Positions 1 to 12,130 are shown, numbered from the stretch's first letter. The stretch: DNA of 64,000 bases from Anastrepha obliqua (GCF_027943255.1 NC_072896.1:35924501-35988500); one strand, 5' to 3'. Numbers and translations: made by a program. The notes: generated by a model from the letters alone, not told the origin.

Positions 1-470
1 GTTTGTATTTAAATTGCCTTGGGTGCATTTAATATAACAAGTCAATGAAAACAATAATAAAAAATCGATAATAATGGCAAAAAATTGCTAAAACCAAATC
101 GTATAACAGGACAAATTTATAATCCCATACATACACACGTATGCGAGTGCATGTGTGTGTATGTGTATGCAATGTTTTGATGATGACATTTTTCTAAATT
201 GGATGCTTTAACAACAATGTTTTTTGTACTATAATTTCTTCATCCAATTAGTGATTGACAATAGCATAAAATAAAATTTAGCTAACTCAGCTTATTAGAG
301 GAAATTGTTTAATCAGATAGCCAAACAACTGATGAATCCAATTAATTTGATGAATTTGAAGTTTTTAAAACTCTATATGGGCTTGCCTCGGGTGTTTTTT
401 TAAGAGCTTAAAATTGTGATACAAAATAGAAGTACTGTTGGAATACATTTTTTATTATAATCTTGGAATG
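1..470. other. AT-rich non-coding stretch
   Basis: No ORF or repeat boundary that I can support. It contains a short TG/CA-rich microsatellite-like patch near 130-165 and otherwise ordinary AT-rich sequence. Confidence 0.6.
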
Positions 471-477
471 ATTTCAT

Positions 478-1021
478 TTAGCGGCTTCGGTAGTCTAGCG
501 TAAGTGCTCTAGCCTGCCATGCTAGAGGTTGTGGGTTCGAGTCCCACGTAAAGCATAGTCCTCGTACTTTTCCTAATTTACTTTTTTTCCCAGTTTCTAT
601 AAAAAAATAAAAAAAAAATCATTCCTCGACCCAACCAACCTTATCCTTCCAATCTTACTCCCGCACAAAAGTCAGCGCATTACTTGCATAGTGGCTGCTA
701 AAAAACAAGTAGCAAGCACAGTTAAACAATGCATCAGTGGCGCCAGCAAGAGGAAGCGGGCAATCGCGGTAAAAGCGCAGACACACGAAATTTAGCGAAG
801 TCCTCGACCATCTGTGTGATCCTTCTGTCAGAAAAATGTGACACACAGATGGCGCTTCAAGCAGTAAGAAGGCATTGTTCCTAAGCAAAGACAGGTGGGC
901 ATTCCCACTACTTAGGACTGGTAGCGGCAAGCTAATCACCTACCAAACCAACGCAAGACTAAATCTTGTCGAGGCCCTATGCTCCCGAGGGGAGTAAGCT
1001 AGGAAAAAAATAAAATAAATC
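478..1021 (+). repeat. tRNA-headed SINE-like unit (tRNA-Gly-like head, RTE-2-like tail)
   Basis: Positions 482-556 fold partly like a tRNA. There is an anticodon stem CTAGC/GCTAG around the loop CTGCCAT (anticodon GCC, glycine), and a T arm with stem GTGGG/CCCAC and loop TTCGAGT, matching the RNA polymerase III box B. The acceptor stem does not pair, so this is not a working tRNA gene. The far end (about 945-1010) reads LNLVEALCSRGE then stop, followed by an A/T-rich tail. This resembles the last residues of the RTE-2 relic at 34.9 kb (FVEGLCSQVK stop). ATTTCAT occurs at both outer edges (471-477 and 1022-1028), a possible 7-bp target duplication. An A-rich tract near 600-618 could instead end a shorter SINE there. 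The body between is unrecognised. Confidence 0.5.
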
Positions 1022-1230
1022 ATTTCATGCATTTTTTTGTCAAATATGATTTCCGGCATATATCCGCCGTAACTACGAGTTACGTGGTTACTTTTTCCAA
1101 TTAATCTAAATGAGCCCAATCAGCAAATATGCGACGCAAACGTTAGCCACTTGGATTCAATTCTTGTATGAGCTGTATTTTATAGGCACGCCAAGCCTAA
1201 GATCTTACATATAATTTTCTACATAGTATA

Positions 1231-2041
1231 GGGTGGGCCATATAGCGTTTGCTTTTTGAACCACCTATTTTTTTTGGGAATGGTAACACAAATGACATGT
1301 CAAATGTGTTCATAATTTACTTAAAGGTTTGACATTTACGAAATGGGACGCTATACGCTTGAACAAAATTGAGAAATATTGAAAACCTATTTCCAAAGTG
1401 GTGAGTCTTCTTCTTCTTTTCTGATTTTCACATCGGTGGCTACGTCAATAAGCAAAATTTTCGGATTTGGGGCTCAGAAAATCCACACGTTACTGTAGAG
1501 AAGCAAATGCATCCACAGCGAGTCACTGCTTGGTGCGGTTTTTAGTCTGGCAGCATCATCGTGCCATTTTTTCGAAAATGAGCAAAGAGCCGCCGTTACA
1601 GTAAATGGCGAGCGTTACCGTGACATGCTCAACGAGTTTTTTTTCCAAAAATTGAATAGGATGACATGGACGACATTTGGTTTCAACAGGACGGTGCAAC
1701 TTGTCACACTGCCAAAGTTACACTCGAACTTTTGGTTCCCGGTTTTGAAAACCGAATAATCCGCCGAAATTCCGATATCAATTGGGCGCCTCGGAACTGT
1801 GATTTAAGCCCGTTGGACCACTTTTTGTGGGGAGCCGTTAAGGACAAATGCTATGCGAACCATCCAGAGACGATTGATGCTTTAAAAGACGAAATCGAAG
1901 TTGTCATTCATGAAATTGAATTTATGAACTCAAAAATAACAATGTTCAATCTTCAAAACAAAAAAAAAAGGTTGAAAAAATATTGATTAGTTTTTTTTTT
2001 TTATAGCCGATTCAAAAAGCAAATTTTACATGGCCCCACCC
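1231..2041 (+). mobile_element. Mariner-like DNA transposon, internally deleted (family A, copy 1)
   Basis: Terminal inverted repeats begin GGGTGGGCCAT at 1231, after TA at 1229-1230, and end with the complementary TGGCCCCACCC at 2041. The transposase starts near 1342 (MGRYTLEQN, then a stop where the sister copy has W). It jumps at a TCT repeat (SSSS) directly to the first catalytic region ([18 protein letters not shown]) and continues with the second aspartate motif WFQQDGATCHTA and the third region CDLSPLDHFLWG (ORF 1666-1986). The helix-turn-helix DNA-binding region is therefore mostly lost, and there are stops and frameshifts. Family knowledge: IS630/Tc1/mariner DDD transposases cut and paste at TA. 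This copy cannot encode a working enzyme. Confidence 0.85.
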
Positions 2042-2079
2042 TGTCCAACGTTTTACAACTTAAACGTACACTTATTTGC

Positions 2080-2535
2080 AGCCTGAATAGTTCCTGACGG
2101 GTGGACTTAACCATAATCCGTCACCACCAAACCACAGAGGCATAAGTGAGAATTGATCTGATAAGTGCTGTGTATATCGACCAGATCACAGCAGGATTCA
2201 GACCCCAGGTTTTTCCAAAGGCTCTACGGCATTGTTGAAAAATTCTTAATGCGCGATTCACCTTCAGTTAGACATGTCTCCCAAGTCAGTTACCTATCCA
2301 AGATTATTCCTAGATATTTAGCTTTCTCAGAGAGACTGAGTGTCAAACCTTTCAGTTCTCGAAGATTAAGTTCATCCAATTTCCGTTTTCTCGTGAACAA
2401 GACTAAGGTAGTTTTGTACGGATTGACGGAAAAACATTGTCTTGTGCACCAGTCGTCGATTTTATCAAAAATTCTCAGATCTTTCATGCAAACCCTTCAT
2501 TGCTTTGAAAAGTCCGTGCAAAAATGAAAACCACT
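2080..2535 (-). pseudogene. Non-LTR retrotransposon fragment, family beta (reverse transcriptase, late motifs)
   Basis: The minus strand encodes the end of the polymerase domain. It reads IDDWCTRQCFSVNPYKTT, LVLFTRKRKLDEL and AKYLGIILDR, then frameshifted text matching the thumb region (WGLKP, VDIHSTYQ). The DNA aligns closely with the same part of the larger family beta copy at about 9.3-9.8 kb, which fixes the family. It is an internal fragment: it has neither the catalytic YADD motif nor the RNase H domain. Part of the frame is readable as a 65-codon ORF (2290-2487). Confidence 0.8.
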
Positions 2536-2539
2536 TAAT

Positions 2540-4125
2540 TGTTTGGGGTAATTTTGTTTGTTTTTTTCGACGTTTACGAATTCAACCAGACATCTAGCCA
2601 AATAAACTTTCCTAGTTTTTTTTTAAATAAATCCAGCTCAGCTTCTTTGTCGGCATCTGCACTTGAGTGGCTTAACCATCGATATTTCCTCTGCCGTTCA
2701 TGCACTTTTATGATGAAGTGGCTCTACCACCCAGTGAGTTATGAGCACAACTTTTTCGCTAATTTTCTAACCCAAAGTATGTTAAGTCCACCACAACTTA
2801 AGGAGTGACTCCACCGACAAGTATTTGAAGTCCAACACCCAAAGACACCCTTCAGTTGAATGCCTAGACAACCAATAGTTCTTTCTCACAAATTTTCTTA
2901 AATAATACGGCAAGCGAATTATTCTTTTTTACATTCAGTATCTGAGTTCCACTTCAATTGTCGCTTTTTTTCTTTTAAATACTTGTAACCACTCAAATTT
3001 AACATAATTCCCATACTTCATATCAGAAAGCTAAATAACTCAAATATTTACTATCTACTTTTGAGCGAATAGTGCAAATATGTACATACAAATGTAAGTA
3101 ACCAAAAGACACTTAACCAACTCAGCCTACGCTTTACTTTACCACATTTCTTAACACCAAAATGGGTAACCTAAATAATTCAACAGTCATCTATGGCTGA
3201 GCAAATGTACAAATAATGAAAGAATCTCAAACAATGCAATAATGATTCATGCACACAAATATACATACATACAAACAAACATACAAACATACATACATAC
3301 ATACATACATATACATATACGTATGCATAGAAGCAGCAACAATAACTAGTGATTGAATAGAGAAGAGTTAGACGAAAAAGCAGATGAGAATGGAGACGCA
3401 GAGCATAAAGAATTAGTTAGAATACAAATTAGTAGAAATGCTGTAATGGCACGGCAAAAGGAAGGAAGAAGAAGGAGTGAGTTGAAGCTCATTGAAAATT
3501 CCATAAATGTAATTAGAACATGTAAATGATGCAAAAAGCCGGTCTCTTTGAATGGATGTCTGTCAGATGGAATGCTTGAAGAATGTAGACCAGTATTATG
3601 TATAAACCTATGTGCATGATTTTATTCCTATGAATGTATGTACATATGTCTATAGGTATGTATTTATGTACATAAGAAATATCACCAGAGAAATGAATGC
3701 TTAATGGCTTTGCTTGGTTGTTGTTGTTCGCTTCCTGACTGCTGTATGAATGGATTATTTGCCACTCTTTGAATTTTTCGTTTGGTTTATCCAGAAAACA
3801 GCTATTTGCAAATATGTACATACCACTCTTACATACCTATATACATATGTACTCGTGCATACATACCGCGCAATACCAATAGTTTGCTTTCATGGCTTGG
3901 CTATTATTTTTGCCCGATTTGTCATTCGTAAGCTACTGCTGCTTCTTGCTAAATGTACAAACTGTTTCTGTTGTGTGCTTTTTTTTTGGTTTTTGTGTGT
4001 AAATTTGCATACACAAGTGACGCACCTTGAATGCGGTGGCAAATACGTGCATACACATGCATCTACACCCGCGTTCGCAATAATAGCAGCAAGCCTTATT
4101 AGACAATTTTGACTATTTATTTATT
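2540..4125. other. Non-coding stretch with ATAC microsatellite
   Basis: No gene supported. At 3255-3320 there is an imperfect (ATAC)n/(AAAC)n tract. ATGTACATATG-type runs recur at 3630-3660 and 3810-3850. ORFs of 60-120 codons here are low-complexity and lack recognisable motifs. Confidence 0.6.
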
Positions 4126-4440
4126 TTTTTAATATAGTTCACACTACAACAAAAAACATGTAGTTCAAAATTTCAAAATTCTTAAAATAAATAAAAAAAA
4201 AAAATTGAAAAATCTTCATCAACGTTTCAGTTAGAATTCATAGACAATTTCAAAATAATTTCATCAAAATTAAATTTCCAAATTTTTAGTCAGAATTTCT
4301 AGAGTAATTCTGGGTATGCAGTTTTGTAGTCCATTCAATTGCGCCAGTTGAAAGCGGCTTAAAATTTAAGTTGATTTTTTATCGTTTTTTTTTTCTTGAC
4401 GTTATTATGCATTTTCTTCTATAAAATAAAATGAATAAAT

Positions 4441-4686
4441 AATTAACGCGTACCCTTCTGTTAGGAGTTTGGCCGAGCTCCTGCTCTCATTTGTGGCGCA
4501 TTATAAGTAGCTTTCTTATGGCAAAAATACACTCGGAGGTTTGCCATTGCCTGCCCAGGGGCGACCGCTATTAGAAAAAACTTGTTCTAACATTTTGCTG
4601 TTTAATGCACAGAGATTCGAACCTACGCACTCCCGAATCACTCCCGAATTGTAGTCACACACTAAGCCACTCGGCTACGGCGGCCG
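4441..4686 (-). repeat. tRNA-Ser-like SINE (family S), internally deleted copy
   Basis: Read on the minus strand it begins GCCGCCGTAGCCGAGTGG (box A-like), has GTAGGTTCGAATCTC (box B), then a body containing GGCAGGCAATGGCAAACCTC and a tail GGGTACGCGTTAATT. It aligns throughout with the copy at 53973-54300 but lacks about 75 bp of the middle (the part containing GGAGTCGGCTTGAAGC). It is inserted in the AT-rich array. Confidence 0.85.
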
Positions 4687-5114
4687 TCTTCTTCTTCCAT
4701 ACCTCAACATTTTGTTCACGTTCATATTCACCTTTATAAAAGCATGGCTCATTGTCTAAAAATAAATCACATAAATCAAGCTTTATTAAAAAATTTGAAA
4801 ACTTAGACCAATTTTGTCAAAATTTCAAACTTTTTAATCATTTTTTCATAAAAATATCTAATATCTGTACAAATAACTTAATACTTCAAACTGCCTAGAA
4901 TACTTTAAAAACTTGAATAAATGTTCAAAATTCCAAACTTTTTATCAGAGAGTTTTGAATAAGTTAAAAAAAACTGGGTATGTAATTTTATAGCCTATAA
5001 AATTTTAGCACAACAAAGTGCAAATTTGAAGTTGCTCAATAATCCCGTTATAGTTTTATAATCTTTTCCCTGATGGTGTAACGCATTTTCTGCATATAAC
5101 GAACTTTAGTTTTT

Positions 5115-5650
5115 TTTCTTATATAGAGAAAACCATCAAAATCGGAGCATATGCATGTCAAGCGGTGAAAACTTTTACATATTTGGGATTCAAATTAAGT
5201 TATGATAACTCATTGGGCACTACAATTGACGAAAAAATACAAGCAGACAATAGAGCATATATGGATCAGAATCGTGGATATTTAGTGAAAAGGACAAAGC
5301 CATCTCCAAATATTTTAAAGCAAAATGTTGAGAAAAATCTGCGGAGTAGTCAAAGACAACAACGGTGAATGACACATAAGATGGCACCATGAACTTGACC
5401 AACTAATAAAAGGAAATAATATTGTGCGCTTCATCAAAGCCCTAAGAATCAGATGCTTAGGTCATGTCACGATAATGGACCCAACGAGAGCTGAAAATGA
5501 TTGACGCTTAAACATTTACGACGAAAGCAAAAGGAAGGAATCAACCAAAGATCGGGTCAAATAGAGACATTTTGTTCAGCAGTTCAAAGCTCACACAGAG
5601 CTGAAGCGCCAAACGATGATGGTAATAGATAAAACATGAAATACCGTTAC
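5115..5650 (+). pseudogene. RTE-type non-LTR retrotransposon fragment (end of reverse transcriptase and C-terminus)
   Basis: The translation runs VKTFTYLGFKLSYDNSLGTT, then IDEKIQADNRAYM (ORF 5165-5368). This matches the palm-to-thumb boundary typical of RTE elements (FTYLGS..., R(I/L)xAANRAY). Further on, in shifted frames, it reads WHHELDQLIKGNNIVRFIKA, LRIRCLGHVT, then a WxGRPxxRW-type C-terminus degraded to stops. The fragment lies within the AT-rich array, whose sequence resumes at about 5660. Confidence 0.75.
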
Positions 5651-5721
5651 TGAAAAAAATTATCAAAAATCAACGAGAATTTTGAGACACTTGAAACTTG
5701 CAATTTATTAGACTGAAATTT

Positions 5722-6386
5722 GATCATCATTGCTGTCGTGACGGTCCGGGTAGAATACTCCTTTAATAACTTCGCCAGGAAATCTCGATCCTTTGCAGAT
5801 ATTCTCCAGTTTTTCAGTCCAAAGATCTAGGCGTTGCCATTAACTGTGTCAATTCAGGTTTTCCTTGGGCGACCCCTTTCATAAGGCACATTCAACTTAC
5901 TATTGTAGATCTTTTTTGTAATTTCGTTTGGGTCCATCCTCAGAACATGTCGAGCCCACTTAAGACGCTAAAGCTTGATGCAGTCGGCGATTTGGAAGTC
6001 GTTTAGCTAAGCTAGACATTCATCGTTGTAACGTAGGCGATAGTTGTCATGATCTATCCGCCCCGATTCAAGGTTGCGGCGTAGAATTTTTCGCCCAAAT
6101 ATGTTAAGCTTTTCTTCATCCGCCTTACGCGTCTCCCAGGTTTCAGAAGCATAAAGTAATTCAAGACCTAATTTTTGTTTCGTAGAGCTTCAGCTTCTTT
6201 CGCTTACAAAGAAACGAGAAACTTATGTAGAAACTTGTATAGAGATTGGCAGACAATGTTCCCTGTTGGAGCCTCGCACTAATTTCTTGTTGCGTCCGCA
6301 GATATGTTAGATCCAAGATATTTGAACGACGCCACCCATTCAAATGTGTAACTGCCGATCAACATGGCAGATTTGCGTACATTTGG
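5722..6386 (-). pseudogene. RTE-type retrotransposon insertion with target-site duplication
   Basis: The minus strand reads LELLYASETWETRKADEEKL, NIFGRKILRRNL, RIDHDNYRLRYNDECLAKLN, LKWARHVLRMDPNEITKKIY and YERGRPRKT, the C-terminal third of an RTE ORF2. It is flanked by AGACTGAAATTT (5710-5721) and AGACTAAAATTT (6387-6398), an 11/12 match. Both flanks belong to the AT-rich array unit, so they look like a target-site duplication. The element is 5'-truncated and degenerate (frameshifts, several stops). Its 3' end near 5722 is an ATGATGATC-like tail. Confidence 0.8.
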
Positions 6387-7545
6387 AGACTAAAATTTAA
6401 TGGACTATGAAACTGCATACCCAATTTTTTTTTCAATTCTGATTAAAAATTCAGAAATTTTGATGAAATTTTAAAAAATGTTTATAAATCTTGTAAAACG
6501 ATTGAAACTTGAATTAATATGGCATTTACTGTAAAATGAACGATATATTGATAAAAAACAAATTTAATTAAAAAAAAATTAATTAAAAAAAAAAGTTTTA
6601 AAAAATATAAAAAAAAAACAAAAAGTAAATAAAAAATAGTCCAAACGTATCAAAATGTTGAGAGGCTACATTTTTCCGAAATATTTTATGCTCGAAATGT
6701 TTTTTAGATCCAGATCGCCAAGAATGCCAAAATCGCGAGCAAAAATAATTATCTAAAATCAACGAAAATTTTGAGACACATCAAACTTGCACTTTGTTGA
6801 ACTAAAATTTAACGGGCTGTATACCCAATTTTTTTTTTTTATTATTTTGATTAATTTTTTTTAAATATTTATGCAAATTTTTCGAATTTTTTATAAATGT
6901 TGTACAAATTTTGAAACTTTGATTAATATGGCATCTACTGTAGAATGAACTATATTTTTATAAAAAAAAATTGCTAAAAAATAAGAATAACAAAATAGAC
7001 AAAACATGCCTCAAAGATTAGGTGCTATATCTGTTTTTTTGCGGGGCCGTATGGAGAAAATGCCAGCGAAAAAACATTTCAAAAATCAAAGACAATTTCG
7101 AGTACCATAAACTAGCACTTTATTATCCTAAAATTTAAAAAGCTATATAACTGTGTATCCAGTTTTTTTTTTTTTTTTTGTTTTCAGTTCTAATTAAAAG
7201 TTTTGAAATTTGTCAAATTTTAATAAATCTTGTGCACAGTTTGGAACTTGGACTAATACGGTCTTTATTATAAATCGAACTATATTTAAAAAAAAAAAGT
7301 ATTAAAAAATATATGAATAAATAGTCCAAGTCACTTCAAACTTCCACTTTATTGTAAAGAAATTAAATGGGCTATAAAACTGCATACCCAGAAATTAATA
7401 AAAATTCTCTAATACAAAATTTGGAAATTTTGATAAAAATTTATTGAATTTTTTTAAGTTTGAAGCACAAAATTATTTTTGTCGATTTTTTTACAAAAAA
7501 TATTAAATGCTTGATAAAAAGTAAATAAATCATCAAAATTTCTCA

Positions 7546-8007
7546 GTATGGCGCACTGCTATTATTGCGAGCACAAGTGTATATAAGTACATAAAAGCAT
7601 ACTTGCCAAGATATTGGCAACTGCAGACGTAAAAGGTGTATCGTTATATGTATCTAACCAAATATCTCACATGCACATTGGCAAGTATGTATGTGCCAGA
7701 ATGTGTATGAAGTTACAATGGGGGAGATATGCATGAGATTTAAGAGATGTGCTGCAGATGTAGAAGTAGGGCAGTTGGAGAATATATTTGTTGGTTGAGT
7801 AAGTAAGTAGTCGCAGAGGTATTTAGAAGTGTTTGCGAATTTACATACATTTAGCATGCGGTAGGAGAGCTGTATAGGAGCAACTATTTACAAGCATTGA
7901 TATGTGCATACAAATATCTAAGACTCAATGATAAATATGCCAATAAGCCATTAGGCTACGTGTAGGTACTTGTGTAAGCAGCACTTGGCGTATGGTTGAG
8001 TAACTAG
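7546..8007. other. Non-coding stretch
   Basis: No feature recognised beyond short ATGTATGT runs. A 67-codon minus-strand ORF at 7654-7857 has no motif. Confidence 0.5.
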
Positions 8008-8010
8008 GAT

Positions 8011-10017
8011 GAAATGAAATGAAATTTTGAAAAGGTCCAGCCAAGGAGCACCAGGATATTTGGTGGCTCCTAAAACACTCAGGCTAAAAAGCCCATTTTA
8101 TTTAAAGCTCTAGAAAGAGGGTAGATAGTCAAGGAGGGAAGGAGAAAAGTATCAGAGGAAGAGCTAGGAAAGAATAGAGACAGAGATAGAGATAGTTAGT
8201 CCTGTGAGAATTTTCCAGATTCTTTGGCAAATCTGTAAATATCCTCCAGTTTTATAGAACGAATATTACTCATTCTCATGACATCGGAACCCAAAACTCG
8301 TAGTCGTGCTCTAACAAAGGCAGGACACTCACAGAGAAAGTGCTCAGTGCTAGCCACCTTCTCCAAGCATGACAGGCACACTGGGTCCTCAATTATTCTA
8401 ATGGTGGTCATATGCTGCCCCATGGGTTGTGTCCTGTAATAATATCGACCATCAACCGAATGTCTTTCCTTCCAAGTTTTAGTAGAAAGTTTGACATTTT
8501 TCTCTGTTCGGACTTGGCACAAAATACTTTGCAGTTCTGCAGCGTTCTAGACCGGACCAGCGCTCGGATAATCGCTGATCCAATTCATGATTCCTACGGA
8601 ACTGATTCCGATTATTGGCTCTGGCCCCTGTGGGGGCACCGCTGATCCACGGTTGGCCAATTCGTCAGCAATTTCGTTTCCTTGAACACCGAAGTGTCCC
8701 GGAACCCATATAAGTACAAGCCTGTTTTGTTTTGCGACAGAATTGAGCACCTTCTTATATTCTTGAACAATCTTTGAGGTTTGCTTTGCGTTCTCCAGGG
8801 TCTTCAGTGCAGCCTGACTGTCACTGAAAACTCCAATCTGTTTCCCGCTCCATCTCCTCTCGATTATCGGCTACTTTTAGGATGGCAAAAACTTCTGTTT
8901 GGAAAACAGTTGACATTTCCCCCATAGCATAGTGATACTTATTACTATCGTTTAAGTACCATCCGGCTCCAGACCCTATTTCATTCTTGGACCCATTGGT
9001 AAAGAAAATATCCGTCAAACCTCCCTGCATGCATTCTGGATTGCTTCATTACTCACTCAATGGAAATCTGACATCAAATTTCCTTCCAAATGAAACTATG
9101 GGTATCAGGTCGTCTTTAGGTGCCGGAAACAGTGGATACTGCTCAGATAGCAACTTAAAGATTTCTCTGTGTCCCGAAGTTTCATCTTAGTGCCAGAAAC
9201 CATATTTATGGAGTCTACACATTGCTTTTTTGCTTCCTGTTGTATCTTAAGATCCAGGGGGAGCAAATCAAGCATAGCATTTAGGGCATCACCAGAGGTT
9301 GTACTCATGGCACCCGTGATGCATAAACATACACTTCCTTTTAGCCTGTACAGTTCCCGGATTGTCTACTTAACCATGCTCCGTCGCCACCATACCACAG
9401 AAGCGTAAGTGATGATTGGTCTGATAAGTGCTGTGTATATCCATAGGACCACAGCAGGTTTCAGACCCCAGGCTTGACCAATGACTCTACGGCATTACTG
9501 AAAAATCCTCAAAGCGCGATTCACCTTCAGTGAAACGTGTCTCCCAAGTCAGCTTCTTATCCGAGATTACAAGTGTCACACCTTTCAGTGTTGAAAAACT
9601 GAGTCCATTCAATTTCCATTTTCTCGTAAACAAGACTATGGTTGTTTTGTTCGGATTAGCGGAAAGACCTTGTCTCATGCACCAGTCATCGATTTTGTCA
9701 AGAATCCTCTGCACTTTCGTGCAAAGCCTCCTTAAGGATTTATTCGATGTTAGCGCACAGACATCGTCCGCTTGGACATGAAAACCGAGTTCCTGTATCT
9801 CCGCTAGTAGAGAGTCTACGACGAAGCACCACAGTAGCGGAGAAAGAACACCCCCTTGGGGACATGCTTGCCTGGCCCTGACTGTGATTTGTTCGTCACC
9901 ACTCCCACCCGCGGTTAACAGCCTCTCAGTGAGCATGGAATATATCCATTTTACAATGGTTTGATTAACTCCGTGTCGTTCGGCAGAAGGATAACTAGGA
10001 TACCCAGCACCCAACAT
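8011..10017 (-). pseudogene. Non-LTR retrotransposon family beta, 5'-truncated (reverse transcriptase, RNase H, zinc finger, 3'UTR)
   Basis: Read from 10017 downward, the first ORF (9487-10017) carries reverse transcriptase motif B (ACPQGGVLSPLLW), a damaged active site (VQADDVC in place of YADD) and NPNKTTIVLFTRKW. After frameshifts come the RNase H domain (8821-9030; FFTNGSK, where the first catalytic Asp is now Asn, then FQTEVFAIL), the segment LIWVPGHFGVQGNEIADELA (8547-8750), and a C-terminal CCHC knuckle, CLSCLEKVASTEHFLCECP (8196-8522). A 3'UTR ends at a (GAAAT)n tract at 8011-8025, seen as ATTTC repeats on the element strand. Non-LTR elements of the I/LOA/R1 group with RNase H have this order. 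The catalytic damage and several frame breaks mean it is dead. Confidence 0.88.
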
Positions 10018-10019
10018 GC

Positions 10020-12130
10020 GTGGAATGCATTACTGCACTGCACAAGGAACTACTTATGAAAGTCATCCTTCTTCAGGTATTGTGGATTTATTTTACATAC
10101 TACACGTTTACTAAGAAATTGTAATAAAAAACCATGGAATTGTAATTTTAAGGAAATTTTCTAATTTTGTGTATAACCTGGGTTTATATGAATTTCATTC
10201 GACTTTCTTAAAAAAAAAATGAAAATTAAAAAAAAATTTAAAAACTGTTCAAAATATTGATCTGCTATGGGTTTGCCAACTCTGTATATTTTACCCAGTG
10301 ATATACTATAATCCGTTAACGGCTCATGGCGCCGTTAATTTTTGATGGCTTTGCTAAGTATCCGAACAGGTGGTAAGATATCCTCTTCACTTTTCGCACC
10401 AAAGTTGTGATTTTGCATATTTGCGCATTAAACCGCATTTATATAAAGCATTGAAATATATTACAATAAAAAAAAAATTAAGGGAATCGTTATAAGGTCA
10501 TTTGAAAATTGCCATAAAAAGTCTCAAAAGTCGTCGATTATTAGGGGCGCATTTTCAAGAGTCAACCTATCAGTTAATGTGTAACCTTTTTTGACACCAC
10601 TGCCACCACTAAGATTTGCATAAATTCATTGGACACTGTTTTGCATTTTTCTTTTCTTTTTTTTTTCTTTTTTTTCCTTTTCTTTTTTTTTGTTTGCTTT
10701 CTTTACACTACTTAAATTTACGTAGGCGCACATTTTTTGAGAGTCTGCCTTTGACTTCGAAGAGCTCATGAACTTCCAGAATTCTTCAACATAAATTTGA
10801 TACACATTTACTTTCCGCCTACAATCGCTTTACTCCGACATACATACCATGCTTCTTCTTCCTTTCAGCAAATAAAAGTGTGTGTGAAAACTTTCTGTTG
10901 CATGTTGAAACTTTCCTTTCCGGACAATTAAAATGTTTCCCGTGACAAGCTGTCAAAACAATAATTTACATATACATCCTTACTTACATACACATTGAAG
11001 CATATTGAAGCATCATTTTAAGAGCTAAAGTTTTGTTCTTGCCATTTAACTGAATGCGGAAAAAGGTCCTAATTTCAATGTGATGTATTGAAATTGTTGT
11101 TTGGTTTCTTTTTTTTCATTTATGTAGACGAGAAAAATTGCTAAAATTTTGCAAAGTAAAAACTTTATCCACTTTTCTTGGAATACTTAAGTGCATGTAA
11201 GTGCATAATAGGTTTTAAAGCTTATTATAAATATTCTAAGAGCTCTATTCGAGAGAAATTTTAAAATTTCGTATCTTTCAAGTACATAAATGCCTCTCGT
11301 AATTTTATTTTCCAGCAAGTCAAAAGGTCAAATTTTATCCAATTGAGTTTTGACATTTTGAGGTAAGTAAATTGGTTGGAGAAATTCAATTTGTTGGAAA
11401 TAAAGAGGAATGTAGAAGAAAGAAGAAGTGTGCAAAAGTATATTAATATTTTTTTATTCGGTAGAACTAAGGGAAAAATGTGATGGATTCGGGTGAAATG
11501 TGGCAGATTTGCATTTATTCAACAAATATAAAATTTCAATATATATAACACACAACCCTTCTAACTAATACGAATTCAGTTATTGTACTTATATCTATAT
11601 ATGTGTGTACGTATGTATCTAAATATTGCTGCTTTTTTATTTGTAAGCGCATCACGCACGAACAGCTCAATAGATTTGCTTCATTTTTTTCAGTTTTGTT
11701 TATTTCTGGCTGCGGAAGGTTCTCCAAGAAAAAACTTGGAAAAAGAGTGTTACCAGATTTCTAAAATATACAAGAAAAAAACTTAAGTTAAATTAGCCGC
11801 ATTAGCTCTATTTTCAAAAGATTGTATGAAAATACTCAATACAAAAAAATTAATTTAGGTGGGGTTGCCACCTATTAAGAAATTGCAAGCCGCATTTAAA
11901 AATAGTACTAACGGATACCATATAAAAACACTGCCACCAAACGAACTTGTGTAAAAAACAATATGTTATTCCTTTTTGTAGGGTTGCCAACTCTCAAAAA
12001 AGTTAATAAAATGTTGGATGGAACACTAATGTTTCGTTATCTGCTCAAGAAATTTAGCAAAAATTCCTATCCACACATACATATAGATAAGCAATGGTCG
12101 GCAACAGCCCTTAACTATGCTAAAGAGGCA
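10020..12130. other. Non-coding stretch
   Basis: No gene supported. It holds a pyrimidine-rich run (10650-10695), a short palindromic patch around GGCGCC (10312-10342), and three scattered copies of a GGGTTGCCAAC-type motif (near 10268, 11856 and 11981). Small ORFs are AT-driven. Confidence 0.5.

Larger units (their letters stand above)
4130..7545. repeat. AT-rich repeat array in inverted and direct orientation (foldback-like)
   Basis: A degenerate unit is recognised by a core GACTACAAAACTGCATACCC preceded by an AAAATTTAATGG-type run and followed, about 150-200 bases on, by TGAACTATATT. It occurs inverted on the left (cores near 4315-4340 and 4978-5005) and direct on the right (near 6400, 6795, 7145 and 7370). 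Each unit also carries ATCAACGAAAATTTTGAGAC and AAACTTGCACTTTATT motifs. The array is interrupted by a SINE (4441-4686) and two RTE fragments (about 5115-5650 and 5722-6386). There is no coding capacity of its own. The arrangement resembles foldback elements, but I see no element termini, so the class is unproven. Confidence 0.65.

Noticed and set aside
482..556. Functional tRNA-Gly(GCC) gene
   Set aside because: Anticodon and T arms pair, but the acceptor stem does not; it is followed by SINE-like sequence.
3750..4112. 120-codon ORF with apparent signal/membrane character
   Set aside because: Hydrophobicity comes from T-rich and ATAC-rich simple sequence; no motif or homologous copy.
10260..11995. 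Three GGGTTGCCAAC-type motifs as ends of one element
   Set aside because: Orientation and spacing are irregular and the flanking sequences do not align; possibly an old MITE family, but not supported here.
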